DNA from: an uncultured Bacteroidales bacterium
GTDB taxonomy: Bacteria > Bacteroidota > Bacteroidia > Bacteroidales > Bacteroidaceae
Length of the DNA: 64,000 nucleotides
Direction: 5' to 3'
Assembly: GCA_902788865.1 (NCBI GenBank)
Contig: CADALZ010000001.1
Coordinates: 62,001-126,000, forward strand
Made by a program: the position numbers and the translations under genes. The notes under the pieces were generated by a model. That model was not told where the DNA came from and searched no databases. It saw nothing but the letters and a program-made list of their open reading frames with translations. Positions 8,495-17,596 of this stretch are shown in pieces. Every line of letters begins with the position of its first letter. Within the stretch, counting starts at the first letter, position 1.

Positions 8495-9489
8495 ATAACA
8501 ATCTTTTGAATGTCATTTTCCTTGTAGTACTCTGAAATTTGAATATTTTCTATCTTAGCTTGTTCATTCCCAACATTAGAGAATACTATATTATATACAT
8601 TAGAATTAGGGAACATTTTCTTTATATTATAAAGAGCAGATGAAGTAAAACCGTATACAGCGATTGGAGAACCGTTAATCAAAATAAACAATTCTACCAT
8701 CTCGTTAGGTCTTGTAAACATAATATTATACTTTTCACATAATCTTTCTGCATATTCTCCGACATCATCCCCATGTGGTACATATACTATATCTGCATAA
8801 GAGTATTTCTCTTTTAATGAACAAAGGATACTATCTAATGCAGAAATGAAGTACTCGTCGGTTTCCCAACCACAATTACGACAATACTGCACTTTCTTTG
8901 TCCCTATAAAATAAACCTTATCTGAGGTATTACTATCAAATGTTTCATGTAGTACACTCAGTTTATTAACAGCAATATTATACTTAGGATTATCTATTTT
9001 ATCATAAATGGTAAATAGGTTTTTCAAGAGACGAACTTTACGAATATTTGATATGACATCCATACATATCTGCTGCATCCATTTGTCCCTATTTCGTGCT
9101 GAGTCTTTTAGAAGAGAAATAGTGATGTTACCATCATCTAGTATTATGATATCTGCATTATCTCTAACTTTCTGTAATCCCACCCAATATAGTAGATAGG
9201 TACGGAAGTCTCCTATGAATAGTCTTCTATACCCTTTATTACACTTCTTTAAAGCTTTTACAAATTGTATCCAATATGAAAATCTTTTATTTTTAAAGAC
9301 CTCAAAATCAATTTTATTACGTTTTACAAAACTCAATAATTGGTCATCCCTTTTATAGCCAGAAAGGACCACTATAAATTTATAATCGCTTATCTCTAAA
9401 TTGCGAATCGCAGATATTGCACATAGCGCCTGAAAGGGAGAGCAGACTACAAACACTGAAGATATATGCTTTGCAAAAGGATGTTCCAT
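8491..9489 (-). CDS. Sialyltransferase-like glycosyltransferase (GT52-type)
   Basis: This 332-residue protein begins with V-F-V-V-C-S-P-F-Q-A-L, like the first strand of GT52 and related bacterial sialyltransferases. It has D-D-G at 118-120, which matches the D/E-D/E-G motif holding the general base. H239 in V-P-H-G-D-D matches the position of the HP motif, with Pro replaced by Gly. A serine pair in G-F-T-S-S-A-L-Y at 280-287 matches the S motif that binds the CMP phosphate. Because the same cluster makes a CMP-nonulosonic acid, this is the best candidate for the enzyme that transfers it. The assignment is by motif and context; overall similarity cannot be measured here. Confidence 0.7.
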   Translation of the reverse strand: MEHPFAKHISSVFVVCSPFQALCAISAIRNLEISDYKFIVVLSGYKRDDQLLSFVKRNKIDFEVFKNKRFSYWIQFVKALKKCNKGYRRLFIGDFRTYLLYWVGLQKVRDNADIIILDDGNITISLLKDSARNRDKWMQQICMDVISNIRKVRLLKNLFTIYDKIDNPKYNIAVNKLSVLHETFDSNTSDKVYFIGTKKVQYCRNCGWETDEYFISALDSILCSLKEKYSYADIVYVPHGDDVGEYAERLCEKYNIMFTRPNEMVELFILINGSPIAVYGFTSSALYNIKKMFPNSNVYNIVFSNVGNEQAKIENIQISEYYKENDIQKIVI

Positions 9490-9510
9490 AAATACAATAA
9501 AGTAATAATA

Positions 9511-11229
9511 CTAGCTAAATCTGTCATTGCTCTTTTTATATAAAGCCTCAAACAAAAGAGCTGAATGTACAATATATCTTTTATCTATAGCAGAATCAAA
9601 AGAAAGTTTATGGCGAAATGCATTATTCATCAACAACGCTTTATAATCAAAAATATCTTGCTTTGCTTGCTCTTTACGTAACGCCTTGATATGCCTTTTA
9701 ACTATTGAAGGGATGTAGGAAGAGAGTTTAGCTCTTAGAGTTAATGGCGGTGGTTCTAATGTTCCTTTAATTTTATTATATTTACGATCTATACAATGGG
9801 AGAAGACAGGAATATCCATTATAGTATCATCTAACTTAATAATAACATCAAGCATAAATTTAGAAGATTTCATCTGCTCTACAGATACGGATGCAGATGA
9901 TAGGCAATCATATTCCATCAGCAACAAATTTGAATATCTCATCATATTCAACATATTCATAAGATATGTATCTGCATACTTACGGTACTCTATCAGAAAA
10001 AAGATATTATCTTCTTTCTTTATATGATTAGGATCCAAATTATAAGTGGCACATATACTCTTTACTTTTTTTAGAATGCCTTCTCTATAAGTATCACGAT
10101 TCTTTGCCAAATATTTTGCTGGAGTTGACCCAATGTAATACTCATCGACGAACTCTTCCACAGTAAAAGAATCTTTATTCATATTTTCAATCCAAGGAAG
10201 ATTCCTATATAATTCACCACCATATCCAAAAGTTGATATATTATTAGACAAGTTCTCAAAACTTTTAATCACTCTATCGCTTGCAGCATAGTTCTTTGCA
10301 AGTACACCGTATTTCTCAATATATTTTTTCCAATACTTATATAATGGTTTAGGCGTTGTCCAATCTTCATTTACTAGATTAAGATCATATTTTAGAGAAA
10401 ACATCTCTGCAATCTCTCCATCACGTGCTTTAGTATTAGTAATAAAAGAGTTCCCAACCCCATAATGAAGGACTGGTTTTGCATGTACACTAAGATATGT
10501 GGCCAGAGAAATCCTTGCATCCAATCCACCTGTCATAAAAATATCAGGATTCCCCAATACTTTATAAATAACTCCTGCCTTATATTTCAATGTATTGACC
10601 AATTTGTCTACCTTTTCTACGTAATTAGTTTTTTCAGAACTTAAATATTGAGGAGACATCTGCACAATAGATAAAGAGCCCTGTTTATTAATTGAAATAG
10701 CTTCAAATCCATGGAGCCTCTTAATTCCATCATACAGACTTTCTCCACATAAAATGGAATTCTGACAACATTCTTCTATATAATTGGATTCACTTACACA
10801 TATTTTTTTTCTTAAAATCGAGGCCATATCCGAGAGTGAATTGGAAACGAACCATTCATTATTATAATTATAATAATAAATATTGTATGCTCCAACAGGA
10901 TCTCCAAATATTATTGTCTCACTATTCTTATGATGGACTACCCCGTATTGACCCATAAAATGTTTTCTGATTTGATTAACATCCCCATGGAAATCATCAA
11001 CTAGAGACGACAGATCCATAGACTCATTATAAATTGGAGTTCCTGTCGCTATCACAAATTTATCGTTAATGCACCAAGCATTAACATTATTAATAAACAG
11101 TTTTTTTACAGTTAATGCATAAACATCAGAACTCTTATATGAGAAGCCTACTTTAAACTCAGATTGCCTAATTACCTCCAAAGCTTTATCATAAAGAGCT
11201 TTATTATTTGAAACAAAAAACTTTGCCAT
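9511..11229 (-). CDS. Asparagine-synthetase-like protein without the N-terminal cysteine
   Basis: The 572-residue product has an N-terminal Ntn-hydrolase-like half (about 1-200; note F-G-D-P-V-G-A-Y-N-I-Y-Y-Y near 108-120) and a C-terminal synthetase half with a PP-loop T233-G-G-L-D-A-R239, close to the family S/T-G-G-x-D-S-R. In true glutamine-dependent asparagine synthetases residue 2 is the catalytic Cys; here it is Ala, so glutaminase activity is not expected. The C-terminal half may still adenylate a carboxylate. Such proteins occur in polysaccharide and natural-product clusters and may amidate a uronic or nonulosonic acid, but that is inference. Its start overlaps the flippase gene by 26 bp. 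Confidence 0.8.
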   Translation of the reverse strand: MAKFFVSNNKALYDKALEVIRQSEFKVGFSYKSSDVYALTVKKLFINNVNAWCINDKFVIATGTPIYNESMDLSSLVDDFHGDVNQIRKHFMGQYGVVHHKNSETIIFGDPVGAYNIYYYNYNNEWFVSNSLSDMASILRKKICVSESNYIEECCQNSILCGESLYDGIKRLHGFEAISINKQGSLSIVQMSPQYLSSEKTNYVEKVDKLVNTLKYKAGVIYKVLGNPDIFMTGGLDARISLATYLSVHAKPVLHYGVGNSFITNTKARDGEIAEMFSLKYDLNLVNEDWTTPKPLYKYWKKYIEKYGVLAKNYAASDRVIKSFENLSNNISTFGYGGELYRNLPWIENMNKDSFTVEEFVDEYYIGSTPAKYLAKNRDTYREGILKKVKSICATYNLDPNHIKKEDNIFFLIEYRKYADTYLMNMLNMMRYSNLLLMEYDCLSSASVSVEQMKSSKFMLDVIIKLDDTIMDIPVFSHCIDRKYNKIKGTLEPPPLTLRAKLSSYIPSIVKRHIKALRKEQAKQDIFDYKALLMNNAFRHKLSFDSAIDKRYIVHSALLFEALYKKSNDRFS

Positions 11230-12634
11230 ATAAGTCCTGGACTTTAATAGAATTTATAATTAATATTATATAGAAATACAAGAATGCAATAATAATTTTT
11301 ATAATCAAAGCATACATGCTTGTACCTAATAAAAACGCCAACCCCACGACTATACTGATTATTACTACTTTAATAATACGCCCGAAATAATATGGTATAT
11401 GAATCGCTTTATTGCTAAAATACAAAATAGCTAAGAGACTCAAGAAATAACTAGATATAGATGCTATACAGGCGCCATACATAGAGAAATGTGGAATTAG
11501 CCAGATGTTTAGACACAAGCTTAATGATGCACTTAAAATCCAAATCAAGGATTTAATCTTCACATATTCTACTTTATATGCCATGGGATACATAAACAAC
11601 AACCTTGCACAGTCCACAAAAGATGCTATCAAAACCAATGGGATAATATAAGATGTCTCACTAAATCTTTCAGATAAAAGCAAAACTATATTATTTGAGA
11701 ACATACTTAACAAAGCCACGAGACATGCTATCGCACTGATAATTAATCCAGTAGACTTAGCGATATCACTATAATCCGCTATTTCACCACGTTCCTTTTT
11801 CTTAAAAACAGTGAATGTATACGGAGAATAAGCTTTGTTAACGCTTTGAAGTAATACAGTTGGTATCTGAGCAAAGTTTGATCCCATACCATATATTCCT
11901 GTATCATGAGTTCCTTGATATTTATTAAGGAGTATTCTATCGGAAGCATGAATAAGCCAAACGCAAACATCACTTGGCCATTGGGAGAAACCATATTTAA
12001 GGTATTCACTTATTTGCTTATAATTTAATTTAGGTCGACAAAAATAGGGGAATGAATACCAAATAAAAATAACAAATGATATAATTGCATTAACTAACAT
12101 ACTTCCTATTAAAGCCATAGCCTTGTCATTCATCCCAATCACCATTACTAGCTGAATAATTATGCCCATTACTCCTAAGATAATAGAGGTAATTGATATT
12201 TTCTGAGCCTTTTCTTCAACATATAACTGAGCAAGTATAACATGGTAGTAAATGCTCATAAAAGAAATTGCAAGCGAATAATAGAAGTATTTAACAGGTA
12301 AATTGAGTAAATCTGAAAAAGAATTAGCATAAAGTATCAAAACTATGAGTAGAAATGCGGAACCTATTGTTATCATTGCTAATATATTACTATAAAGCAA
12401 CTTTATATCCTTCTTATCCTTACATTCAAAATAATACCTTGAAATAACGCTATGTAATGAAAAAAGCAAAAAAATAGACAAAAAATTAGTTAATGAAGAT
12501 ACTACGTATACCACACCATATTCCTCAGGAGAAACTAAATGTGTATAAAGAGGGAGAAGGAAAAAAGATGTAGCTCTGATAGCTATAGTAGAAACTAAAT
12601 AAAGTGCACTATTCCTGTATAATGACATCTCCAA
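11204..12634 (-). CDS. wzx: Wzx-type oligosaccharide flippase
   Basis: This 476-residue membrane protein has about twelve to fourteen hydrophobic helices. It opens with the MOP-superfamily signature L-Y-R-N-S-A-L-Y-L-V-S-T-I-A-I-R followed by F-F-L-L-P-L-Y-T-H. Members carry the undecaprenyl-diphosphate-linked repeat unit across the inner membrane. It is the only flippase in the window and fits with the Wzy, Wzz and Wza genes as a complete Wzy-dependent route. It follows the PtmE-like gene by 35 bp and its end overlaps the asparagine-synthetase-like gene. Confidence 0.93.
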   Translation of the reverse strand: MEMSLYRNSALYLVSTIAIRATSFFLLPLYTHLVSPEEYGVVYVVSSLTNFLSIFLLFSLHSVISRYYFECKDKKDIKLLYSNILAMITIGSAFLLIVLILYANSFSDLLNLPVKYFYYSLAISFMSIYYHVILAQLYVEEKAQKISITSIILGVMGIIIQLVMVIGMNDKAMALIGSMLVNAIISFVIFIWYSFPYFCRPKLNYKQISEYLKYGFSQWPSDVCVWLIHASDRILLNKYQGTHDTGIYGMGSNFAQIPTVLLQSVNKAYSPYTFTVFKKKERGEIADYSDIAKSTGLIISAIACLVALLSMFSNNIVLLLSERFSETSYIIPLVLIASFVDCARLLFMYPMAYKVEYVKIKSLIWILSASLSLCLNIWLIPHFSMYGACIASISSYFLSLLAILYFSNKAIHIPYYFGRIIKVVIISIVVGLAFLLGTSMYALIIKIIIAFLYFYIILIINSIKVQDLYGKVFCFK

Positions 12635-12669
12635 TAAAAAAACTAAAGGAAGACAAATAATAAAAAGTG

Positions 12670-13707
12670 CTACAAATGCTTAACTAAATCACATGCTTTC
12701 TGATACTCCTGGGGATTACCAATATCAATCCAAGTACCATTAAGCGGATAACGGATGACACTTTTACCCTCCGATACTAATTTCTCGACTAAATCTGTAG
12801 AATTGTAAAAGCATCCATTAGGAATTTCGTCTAAAGCACGCCGCTTTATCAGATAGATACCCGCATTAGCATAATAATTAAATTGAGGTTTCTCTAACAA
12901 TCCTTTTATGTTACGGCCATCAAGATCTAGAATTCCATAGGGTATGGATACATTATAAGGGACTGCTGCAACAGACATTTCTGCATTATGTTGTTGAAAA
13001 TGCAAAAAGAAATCTTCGTAATCAATGTTCGTAAAAAGATCACTGTTCATCACCAATACAGTATCATTATAAAAGTGTTCAACGAACTTCACACTGCCTA
13101 TTGTACCTAAAAAATTAGGTTCTCTTACTATTTGAATGCTAATACCATTCCGAGGTTCTTGATAATGAGCCTCTATCTGTTCTTTAAGGTAGTTGACAGT
13201 TACAGAAATGTGTTTAATACCATATGAGATAAGACGATCTATGTTATGGTCTATAATCGCTTTATCGCCTACAGGAAGTAGAGGTTTTGGGGTTTTCTCT
13301 GTAAGTGGTCTTAGTCTTTCACCTTTTCCACCAGCCATAAGAACAGCATCTATTGGCAACTTTGTAACATATTTCTCTAGATTTATGATGTCAATTATGC
13401 GATTATCTTTATCCAAAATAGGAACCAAACGCATTTTCAGTTTTTTCTGCTCTTGAAGATGCTTCACATCATAGTTTTCTCCTTCACGCAAGTAATTGAA
13501 ATTCCGATGCATTACTTTCTCTGCCTTATCGGCAACTGAAGCACCAGCTATCAAGGCCCTACGAGAATCCCCATCCGTCAAGGTACCAACCATACGTCCA
13601 TCATCGTCTATGACAAAGAGGACCAAAGGTTCTGGTGCTAGTCCATTGATCTGAGATAGTGCCTCTAACAAAGATTTATCCTTATTTATAAAATGATTCT
13701 TCATCAC
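12670..13707 (-). CDS. CBS-domain nucleotidyltransferase, PtmE-like (legionaminic acid pathway)
   Basis: This 345-residue protein carries two CBS motifs in residues 1-115 (note the V-G-T-L-T-D-G-D-S-R-R block at 40-50) and then a sugar-nucleotidyltransferase domain with G126-G-K-G-E-R-L-R-P-L-T136 and K-P-L-L-P. This CBS plus NTP-transferase layout is that of PtmE in Campylobacter, the glucosamine-1-phosphate guanylyltransferase that opens the GDP-linked legionaminic acid pathway. Here it directly abuts the CMP-sugar synthetase gene, and LegB, LegC, LegG, LegI and LegF-like genes are all upstream. The nucleotide used (GDP versus UDP or others) cannot be proven from the sequence. A second ATG one codon later is an equally possible start. 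Confidence 0.8.
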   Translation of the reverse strand: MMKNHFINKDKSLLEALSQINGLAPEPLVLFVIDDDGRMVGTLTDGDSRRALIAGASVADKAEKVMHRNFNYLREGENYDVKHLQEQKKLKMRLVPILDKDNRIIDIINLEKYVTKLPIDAVLMAGGKGERLRPLTEKTPKPLLPVGDKAIIDHNIDRLISYGIKHISVTVNYLKEQIEAHYQEPRNGISIQIVREPNFLGTIGSVKFVEHFYNDTVLVMNSDLFTNIDYEDFFLHFQQHNAEMSVAAVPYNVSIPYGILDLDGRNIKGLLEKPQFNYYANAGIYLIKRRALDEIPNGCFYNSTDLVEKLVSEGKSVIRYPLNGTWIDIGNPQEYQKACDLVKHL

Positions 13708-14397
13708 CTATATCATCTTTTCTTGTATTAGTAACTCCGCATATTTCCAATCAAGTATTGTATCTAAGTCAACTGAGTGATTTACACTCATTTCAAAGAA
13801 ACGAACTTTTTTAAAGTCATTCATATGCATTTCTTTTAAAGAAGAAATATTAAAAACATAAACTGCTCCATTAAACTCATAACATTTAGGAGCTTCTTGA
13901 CGACGTATTATTTTTCCATTACCCTTAGAAATCACTAAGAACCCTTCATTATCCTCTTCAAAAATATCATAATATGGATTAGCTGCAGCAGGTTTTACTG
14001 ATACAACCATGTCACATTGTTCGTCATACTTAGCCAAACAACCTTCTACATCTTCTTTTGTTCTGAAAGGAGAAGTAGGTTGGAGAAGGACAATATTATC
14101 ATATCTAAAACCTTTATTTTCATAGAAATCGAGGGCATGAAGAATAACTTCATAACTACCTGCTGTATCTGAAGCCAATTCGGATGGACGTTTAAATGGC
14201 ACTTTTAAGCCATAATCTTCTGCAACTTTAATAATGCTATCATCATCTGTTGATAGACATATATCCACATCATCCACAAATTGCCTAGCAACATCAATAG
14301 CATAGCATATAAGCGGTTTTCCTGCTAGCGGTTTAATATTTTTATGAGGGATACCTTTACTACCACCTCTTGCTGTAATTAAAAATAAACTTTTCAT
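13708..14397 (-). CDS. CMP-nonulosonic acid synthetase (NeuA/LegF-like cytidylyltransferase)
   Basis: This 229-residue enzyme has the P-loop-like opening I-T-A-R-G-G-S-K-G-I-P-H-K-N near residues 7-20, diagnostic of CMP-sialic acid synthetases. Other family features are L-Q-P-T-S-P-F-R-T in the middle and Y-E-F-N-G-A-V-Y-V-F near the nonulosonic acid pocket. It activates the acid to its CMP form with CTP in the cytoplasm. It shares one base with the synthase gene upstream and touches the PtmE-like gene, so it is part of one tight operon. Because the pathway has LegB and LegC partners, legionaminic acid or a relative is a more likely substrate than Neu5Ac. Confidence 0.9.
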   Translation of the reverse strand: MKSLFLITARGGSKGIPHKNIKPLAGKPLICYAIDVARQFVDDVDICLSTDDDSIIKVAEDYGLKVPFKRPSELASDTAGSYEVILHALDFYENKGFRYDNIVLLQPTSPFRTKEDVEGCLAKYDEQCDMVVSVKPAAANPYYDIFEEDNEGFLVISKGNGKIIRRQEAPKCYEFNGAVYVFNISSLKEMHMNDFKKVRFFEMSVNHSVDLDTILDWKYAELLIQEKMI

Positions 14398-15404
14398 TAC
14401 AAATCTATTGGTTCATCTTCTTTATAATCTCTTTTCGCAGGTTTACCTGCTATCAAATCCCAGTATTTAGCTGGAAGACCTTCTGAACTACGAAGAAGTG
14501 CTAGGTTATCATCGCCAAGTATATCTCCCTTCTTAATTGGTTCCTTAGTTATAATCCTTTTCAGGACTACTTCAGCGTTCTTCTGTTCTGATGCGTTGGG
14601 GCGCTTAATGCCATCCCCCATAGCCTTCTCAATATTACGGATGGATGCTACCATCTGTTTTAACTCTTTAGGATCAAGAGAGGCCTTATGATCAGGACCT
14701 TCCATATTCTTATCGAGAGTAAAATGCTTCTCAATTATTTCTGCCCCCATTGCCACAGCAGCGATGGGCACTTCTATTCCAATAGTATGGTCTGAATAGC
14801 CGACTTTACACTTAAATGCAGATTTCAATGTCTGCATGGCCTGTAAATTCACCTCATTATATGGACAGGGGTAATTGGTTGTACAATGTAGGAGTGCGAC
14901 CTCCTTCGCTCCACTTATCATCAATGTATTGTATGCGTTTTCGACATCTGCTAATGTCGACATGCCTGTAGAAAGAATGACATTCTGACGTCTTTTTCCA
15001 ATTGCACGAAGAAATGGGATATTCGTAACTTCCCCTGATCCTATTTTTAAAACAGGGACGCCTAGTCCCAACAAAAAATCCATATCTTCCTCAGTATCAG
15101 GAGTTGACAGAAACTTAATCCCTATCTGATTGCAATAATTACTGACCTCTACAAACTCATCATAACTGAGTTCAAGTTGCTTCAGCATCTCATACTGTGA
15201 AACTCCTTTCTCGGAAATATTATTTTCCTGATACTCTGCTAAGGCTGCACTCTTTGTTACTATTTTCTCAGTCTTCCACGTCTGGAACTTCACTGCATCT
15301 GCCCCAGCTTCTTTAGCAGCATCACATAGTTTAAAGGCAAGATTCTTGTTGCCATTATGATTAACACCTGCTTCAGCGATTATAAAAACTTTATGTCTAA
15401 TCAT
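14397..15404 (-). CDS. Nonulosonic acid synthase (NeuB/LegI-like)
   Basis: The 335-residue protein has the NeuB TIM barrel: I-I-A-E-A-G-V-N-H-N-G-N near 8-19, D-A-V-K-F-Q-T-W, K-I-G-S-G-E, L-H-C-T-T-N-Y-P and E-K-H-F-T-L-D-K with G-P-D-H. A C-terminal SAF/antifreeze-like domain follows (about 275-335, with G-D-I-L-G-D-D-N-L). The family condenses phosphoenolpyruvate with N-acetylmannosamine or a diamino-dideoxy hexose to form a nine-carbon acid. The neighbours LegB, LegC and LegG-like suggest a 2,4-diamino-2,4,6-trideoxymannose substrate and a legionaminic-type product. It overlaps the ATP-grasp gene by 8 bp and the cytidylyltransferase gene by 1 bp. Confidence 0.93.
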   Translation of the reverse strand: MIRHKVFIIAEAGVNHNGNKNLAFKLCDAAKEAGADAVKFQTWKTEKIVTKSAALAEYQENNISEKGVSQYEMLKQLELSYDEFVEVSNYCNQIGIKFLSTPDTEEDMDFLLGLGVPVLKIGSGEVTNIPFLRAIGKRRQNVILSTGMSTLADVENAYNTLMISGAKEVALLHCTTNYPCPYNEVNLQAMQTLKSAFKCKVGYSDHTIGIEVPIAAVAMGAEIIEKHFTLDKNMEGPDHKASLDPKELKQMVASIRNIEKAMGDGIKRPNASEQKNAEVVLKRIITKEPIKKGDILGDDNLALLRSSEGLPAKYWDLIAGKPAKRDYKEDEPIDL

Positions 15405-16395
15405 GATAGTCTCTCAGCAAGTCCTTTTCTCGCGTAATAACAACATCATCATACATCAACATTAGGACACCTTCATCGTAATTACCCATTTCCGAATTAT
15501 TCTCCTTACCATCGATGTTATTTATAATCATTTTCAAGAAATTAACACCAGCTCCATATGCATGAAGATAAGCTCCTCCAAATCTCGGATTAATCTCAGA
15601 CAAATAATACTCTCCATTCTTATAAAAGAAGTCCATATCGCATGGACCATTAAGTTCTAAAGCTCCACATACTTCTTCAATAAAAGAAAACAATTTGGGA
15701 TCTTTAAATGAAATTGTCTTGCTTGCTCCGCCAATTCTCGTCTCTATTTTTCTTTTCGAAAAGGCAGAAACTGGTTTATGAGAAACACAGTCTACATAAA
15801 CATCTGCATCACAATCTCCATCTGGCATAAACTCTTGAATAATATAGTCATATTTTCCCTCACTAACCAAAATCTCGAGTTCTTCCTGAGTGTTGACTTT
15901 TTGGGCTCCTACACTGCCACTCCCAGAAATAGGTTTAATAAAGACAGGGAATGAAATATCACCTTTCTTCAAGCCTTCATAAAAAGAATCAAGGAAGTGA
16001 TATGTAGGCACTGTTCTCACTCCCTTAGCCACAAGGTGTTTGAACATTTCATATTTATCAAAACAAAGATGAGCAGATTGTTCTGATGGACACAACGGTA
16101 ATATTCCCATGTTTTGAAACAACTCTCTATGCTTTGACAACAACTCTATTTCTGGATCAATAAAGGTTGTTATTGCCTTTATATTCTCCTTTTCACAAAT
16201 ATGAACAACTTCATCAAAATAATCAGGTGATGTGATTTTGGGAACCATATATTGTTTGTCGGCCAAAAATAGAGCAGGAGCCACAGACCAGTTATCTGTT
16301 GCAACCAATCGTCCTTTGCCTGACAAATATTCTTTAAAATCAATCATCAGTCGCCCTCTGCGCCCGACATTACAACATAAAATATTATACTCCAT
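15397..16395 (-). CDS. ATP-grasp ligase of the nonulosonic acid operon
   Basis: This 332-residue protein resembles carbamoyl-phosphate-synthetase-type ATP-grasp enzymes. The pre-ATP-grasp Rossmann part starts N-I-L-C-C-N-V-G-R-R-G-R. The ATP-grasp part has F-P-V-F-I-K-P-I-S-G-S-G-S-V-G, I-I-Q-E-F-M-P-D-G-D, D-A-D-V-Y-V-D and the metal site Y-L-S-E-I-N-P-R-F-G-G. Such enzymes join a carboxylate to an amine through an acyl phosphate. It lies between the PLP decarboxylase and NeuB/LegI genes, overlapping the latter, where other legionaminic acid clusters would carry the N-acetyltransferase LegH. A role in acylating the C4 amine of the diamino sugar, for instance with an amino acid, is my inference. 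Confidence 0.75.
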   Translation of the reverse strand: MEYNILCCNVGRRGRLMIDFKEYLSGKGRLVATDNWSVAPALFLADKQYMVPKITSPDYFDEVVHICEKENIKAITTFIDPEIELLSKHRELFQNMGILPLCPSEQSAHLCFDKYEMFKHLVAKGVRTVPTYHFLDSFYEGLKKGDISFPVFIKPISGSGSVGAQKVNTQEELEILVSEGKYDYIIQEFMPDGDCDADVYVDCVSHKPVSAFSKRKIETRIGGASKTISFKDPKLFSFIEEVCGALELNGPCDMDFFYKNGEYYLSEINPRFGGAYLHAYGAGVNFLKMIINNIDGKENNSEMGNYDEGVLMLMYDDVVITREKDLLRDYHD

Positions 16396-16405
16396 ATTGC
16401 TCTAA

Positions 16406-17596
16406 TTAACTATTTAACACATTTTGTTGCAAATAATCTTTCTCAGTCCACTCTTCTCGCGACAATAACAACTCATTACCATTTTGAACATATATTCGAG
16501 GGAAATAGCGGATAAATAAAGGAGACAAGCAAATAGTATATGCTCCAACAAACGAAAATTTGATTATATCGCCAACTCTTACCTCGTAATGATTATTTAA
16601 GACAAAAAGACGATCATTTTCCAAGCAAGTACAGCCAACGAACACTTGTCTTGGAATTAATAATCTATCTTTCTGAACTGGAATAAATGATTTAAAATAA
16701 TCTGTTTTATGAAAGAATGGGTCAATATCATTTCTCGATCCATCTATGACCACCACTCTATTTGAGCCTATGTTTTTAATATCAATAACTGAAGAATAAA
16801 AAGTAAATGGTGACGCAATGATCGCATTACCCGGCTCCACTATTACAGTCAGTTTCGATGTATCAAAATATACCGAAAGAGAGTCAGCAATTGTATCAAC
16901 ATAATCTTGATAAGTTGGTTTCCCTGGAAGGTCTCCATAATAACCACCTCCTATATCTAAATAATCGAGGTTTAAATGATACTTTTCTACAATCTTAATG
17001 CCATATTTACAAATATTTCTATATAAATCAAGACTTCTTGTCTTTGATGTTCTATGCAGATGAAGGCCCCTTACATTAACATTCCCAAGATTTCTAATAT
17101 AATTCAGGGCTTCTAGAAATTCTTCATTTTCAGATGAAAAACCAAACCGACTAAAATCTTCTTTATCTTTACAATCATCTGGCGATATTTTCTGTAAATC
17201 TAGATTAACTCTTAATCCTACGCTATAGCGACCTTCTGAAGGCAAATCACAAAGCCAGTCAAGTTCTCTTTTTGAATCAATATTAACATATGCTCCATTT
17301 TGGATTGCATGTAAAAAAGTTTCTTTATTTTTAAGAGGGCCATTATAAACGATTCTATTCGCTTTAAAACCACACGAAAGTGCCAAACTATATTCATGAT
17401 ATGAAACTACCTCTGCATAACACCCCTCTTTATTAATGTAATCCAACAACACTGGGGTCGAATTTGTCTTTACTGAATAGCCTAGTATATTGTTATTAAA
17501 CCGGTTATTGAGAGCCTCTTTAAATGTCTTAATATTATGAAGAAGCTTATCCTCTTCTAAAACATAACAGGGTGTCTGAATTTTATTTATATTCAT
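16406..17596 (-). CDS. Fold-type III PLP-dependent decarboxylase-like protein
   Basis: The 396-residue product has the two-domain layout of ornithine/diaminopimelate decarboxylases. Visible features are the PLP lysine K43 in G-Y-S-V-K-T-N, G-L-H-L-H near 170-180, the phosphate-binding L-D-I-G-G-G-Y-Y-G, V-E-P-G-N-A-I-I and the C-terminal C-T-C-L-E-N-D, which matches the G-P-x-C-E-S-x-D motif in position. The usual H-x-G-S-Q block is changed to H-R-T-S-K, so the substrate probably differs from diaminopimelate. It overlaps the epimerase gene by 14 bp and is 10 bp from the ATP-grasp gene, which points to a joint step on an amino acid or aminoacyl-sugar. The true substrate is unknown, and racemase or binding roles are possible. 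Confidence 0.78.
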   Translation of the reverse strand: MNINKIQTPCYVLEEDKLLHNIKTFKEALNNRFNNNILGYSVKTNSTPVLLDYINKEGCYAEVVSYHEYSLALSCGFKANRIVYNGPLKNKETFLHAIQNGAYVNIDSKRELDWLCDLPSEGRYSVGLRVNLDLQKISPDDCKDKEDFSRFGFSSENEEFLEALNYIRNLGNVNVRGLHLHRTSKTRSLDLYRNICKYGIKIVEKYHLNLDYLDIGGGYYGDLPGKPTYQDYVDTIADSLSVYFDTSKLTVIVEPGNAIIASPFTFYSSVIDIKNIGSNRVVVIDGSRNDIDPFFHKTDYFKSFIPVQKDRLLIPRQVFVGCTCLENDRLFVLNNHYEVRVGDIIKFSFVGAYTICLSPLFIRYFPRIYVQNGNELLLSREEWTEKDYLQQNVLNS

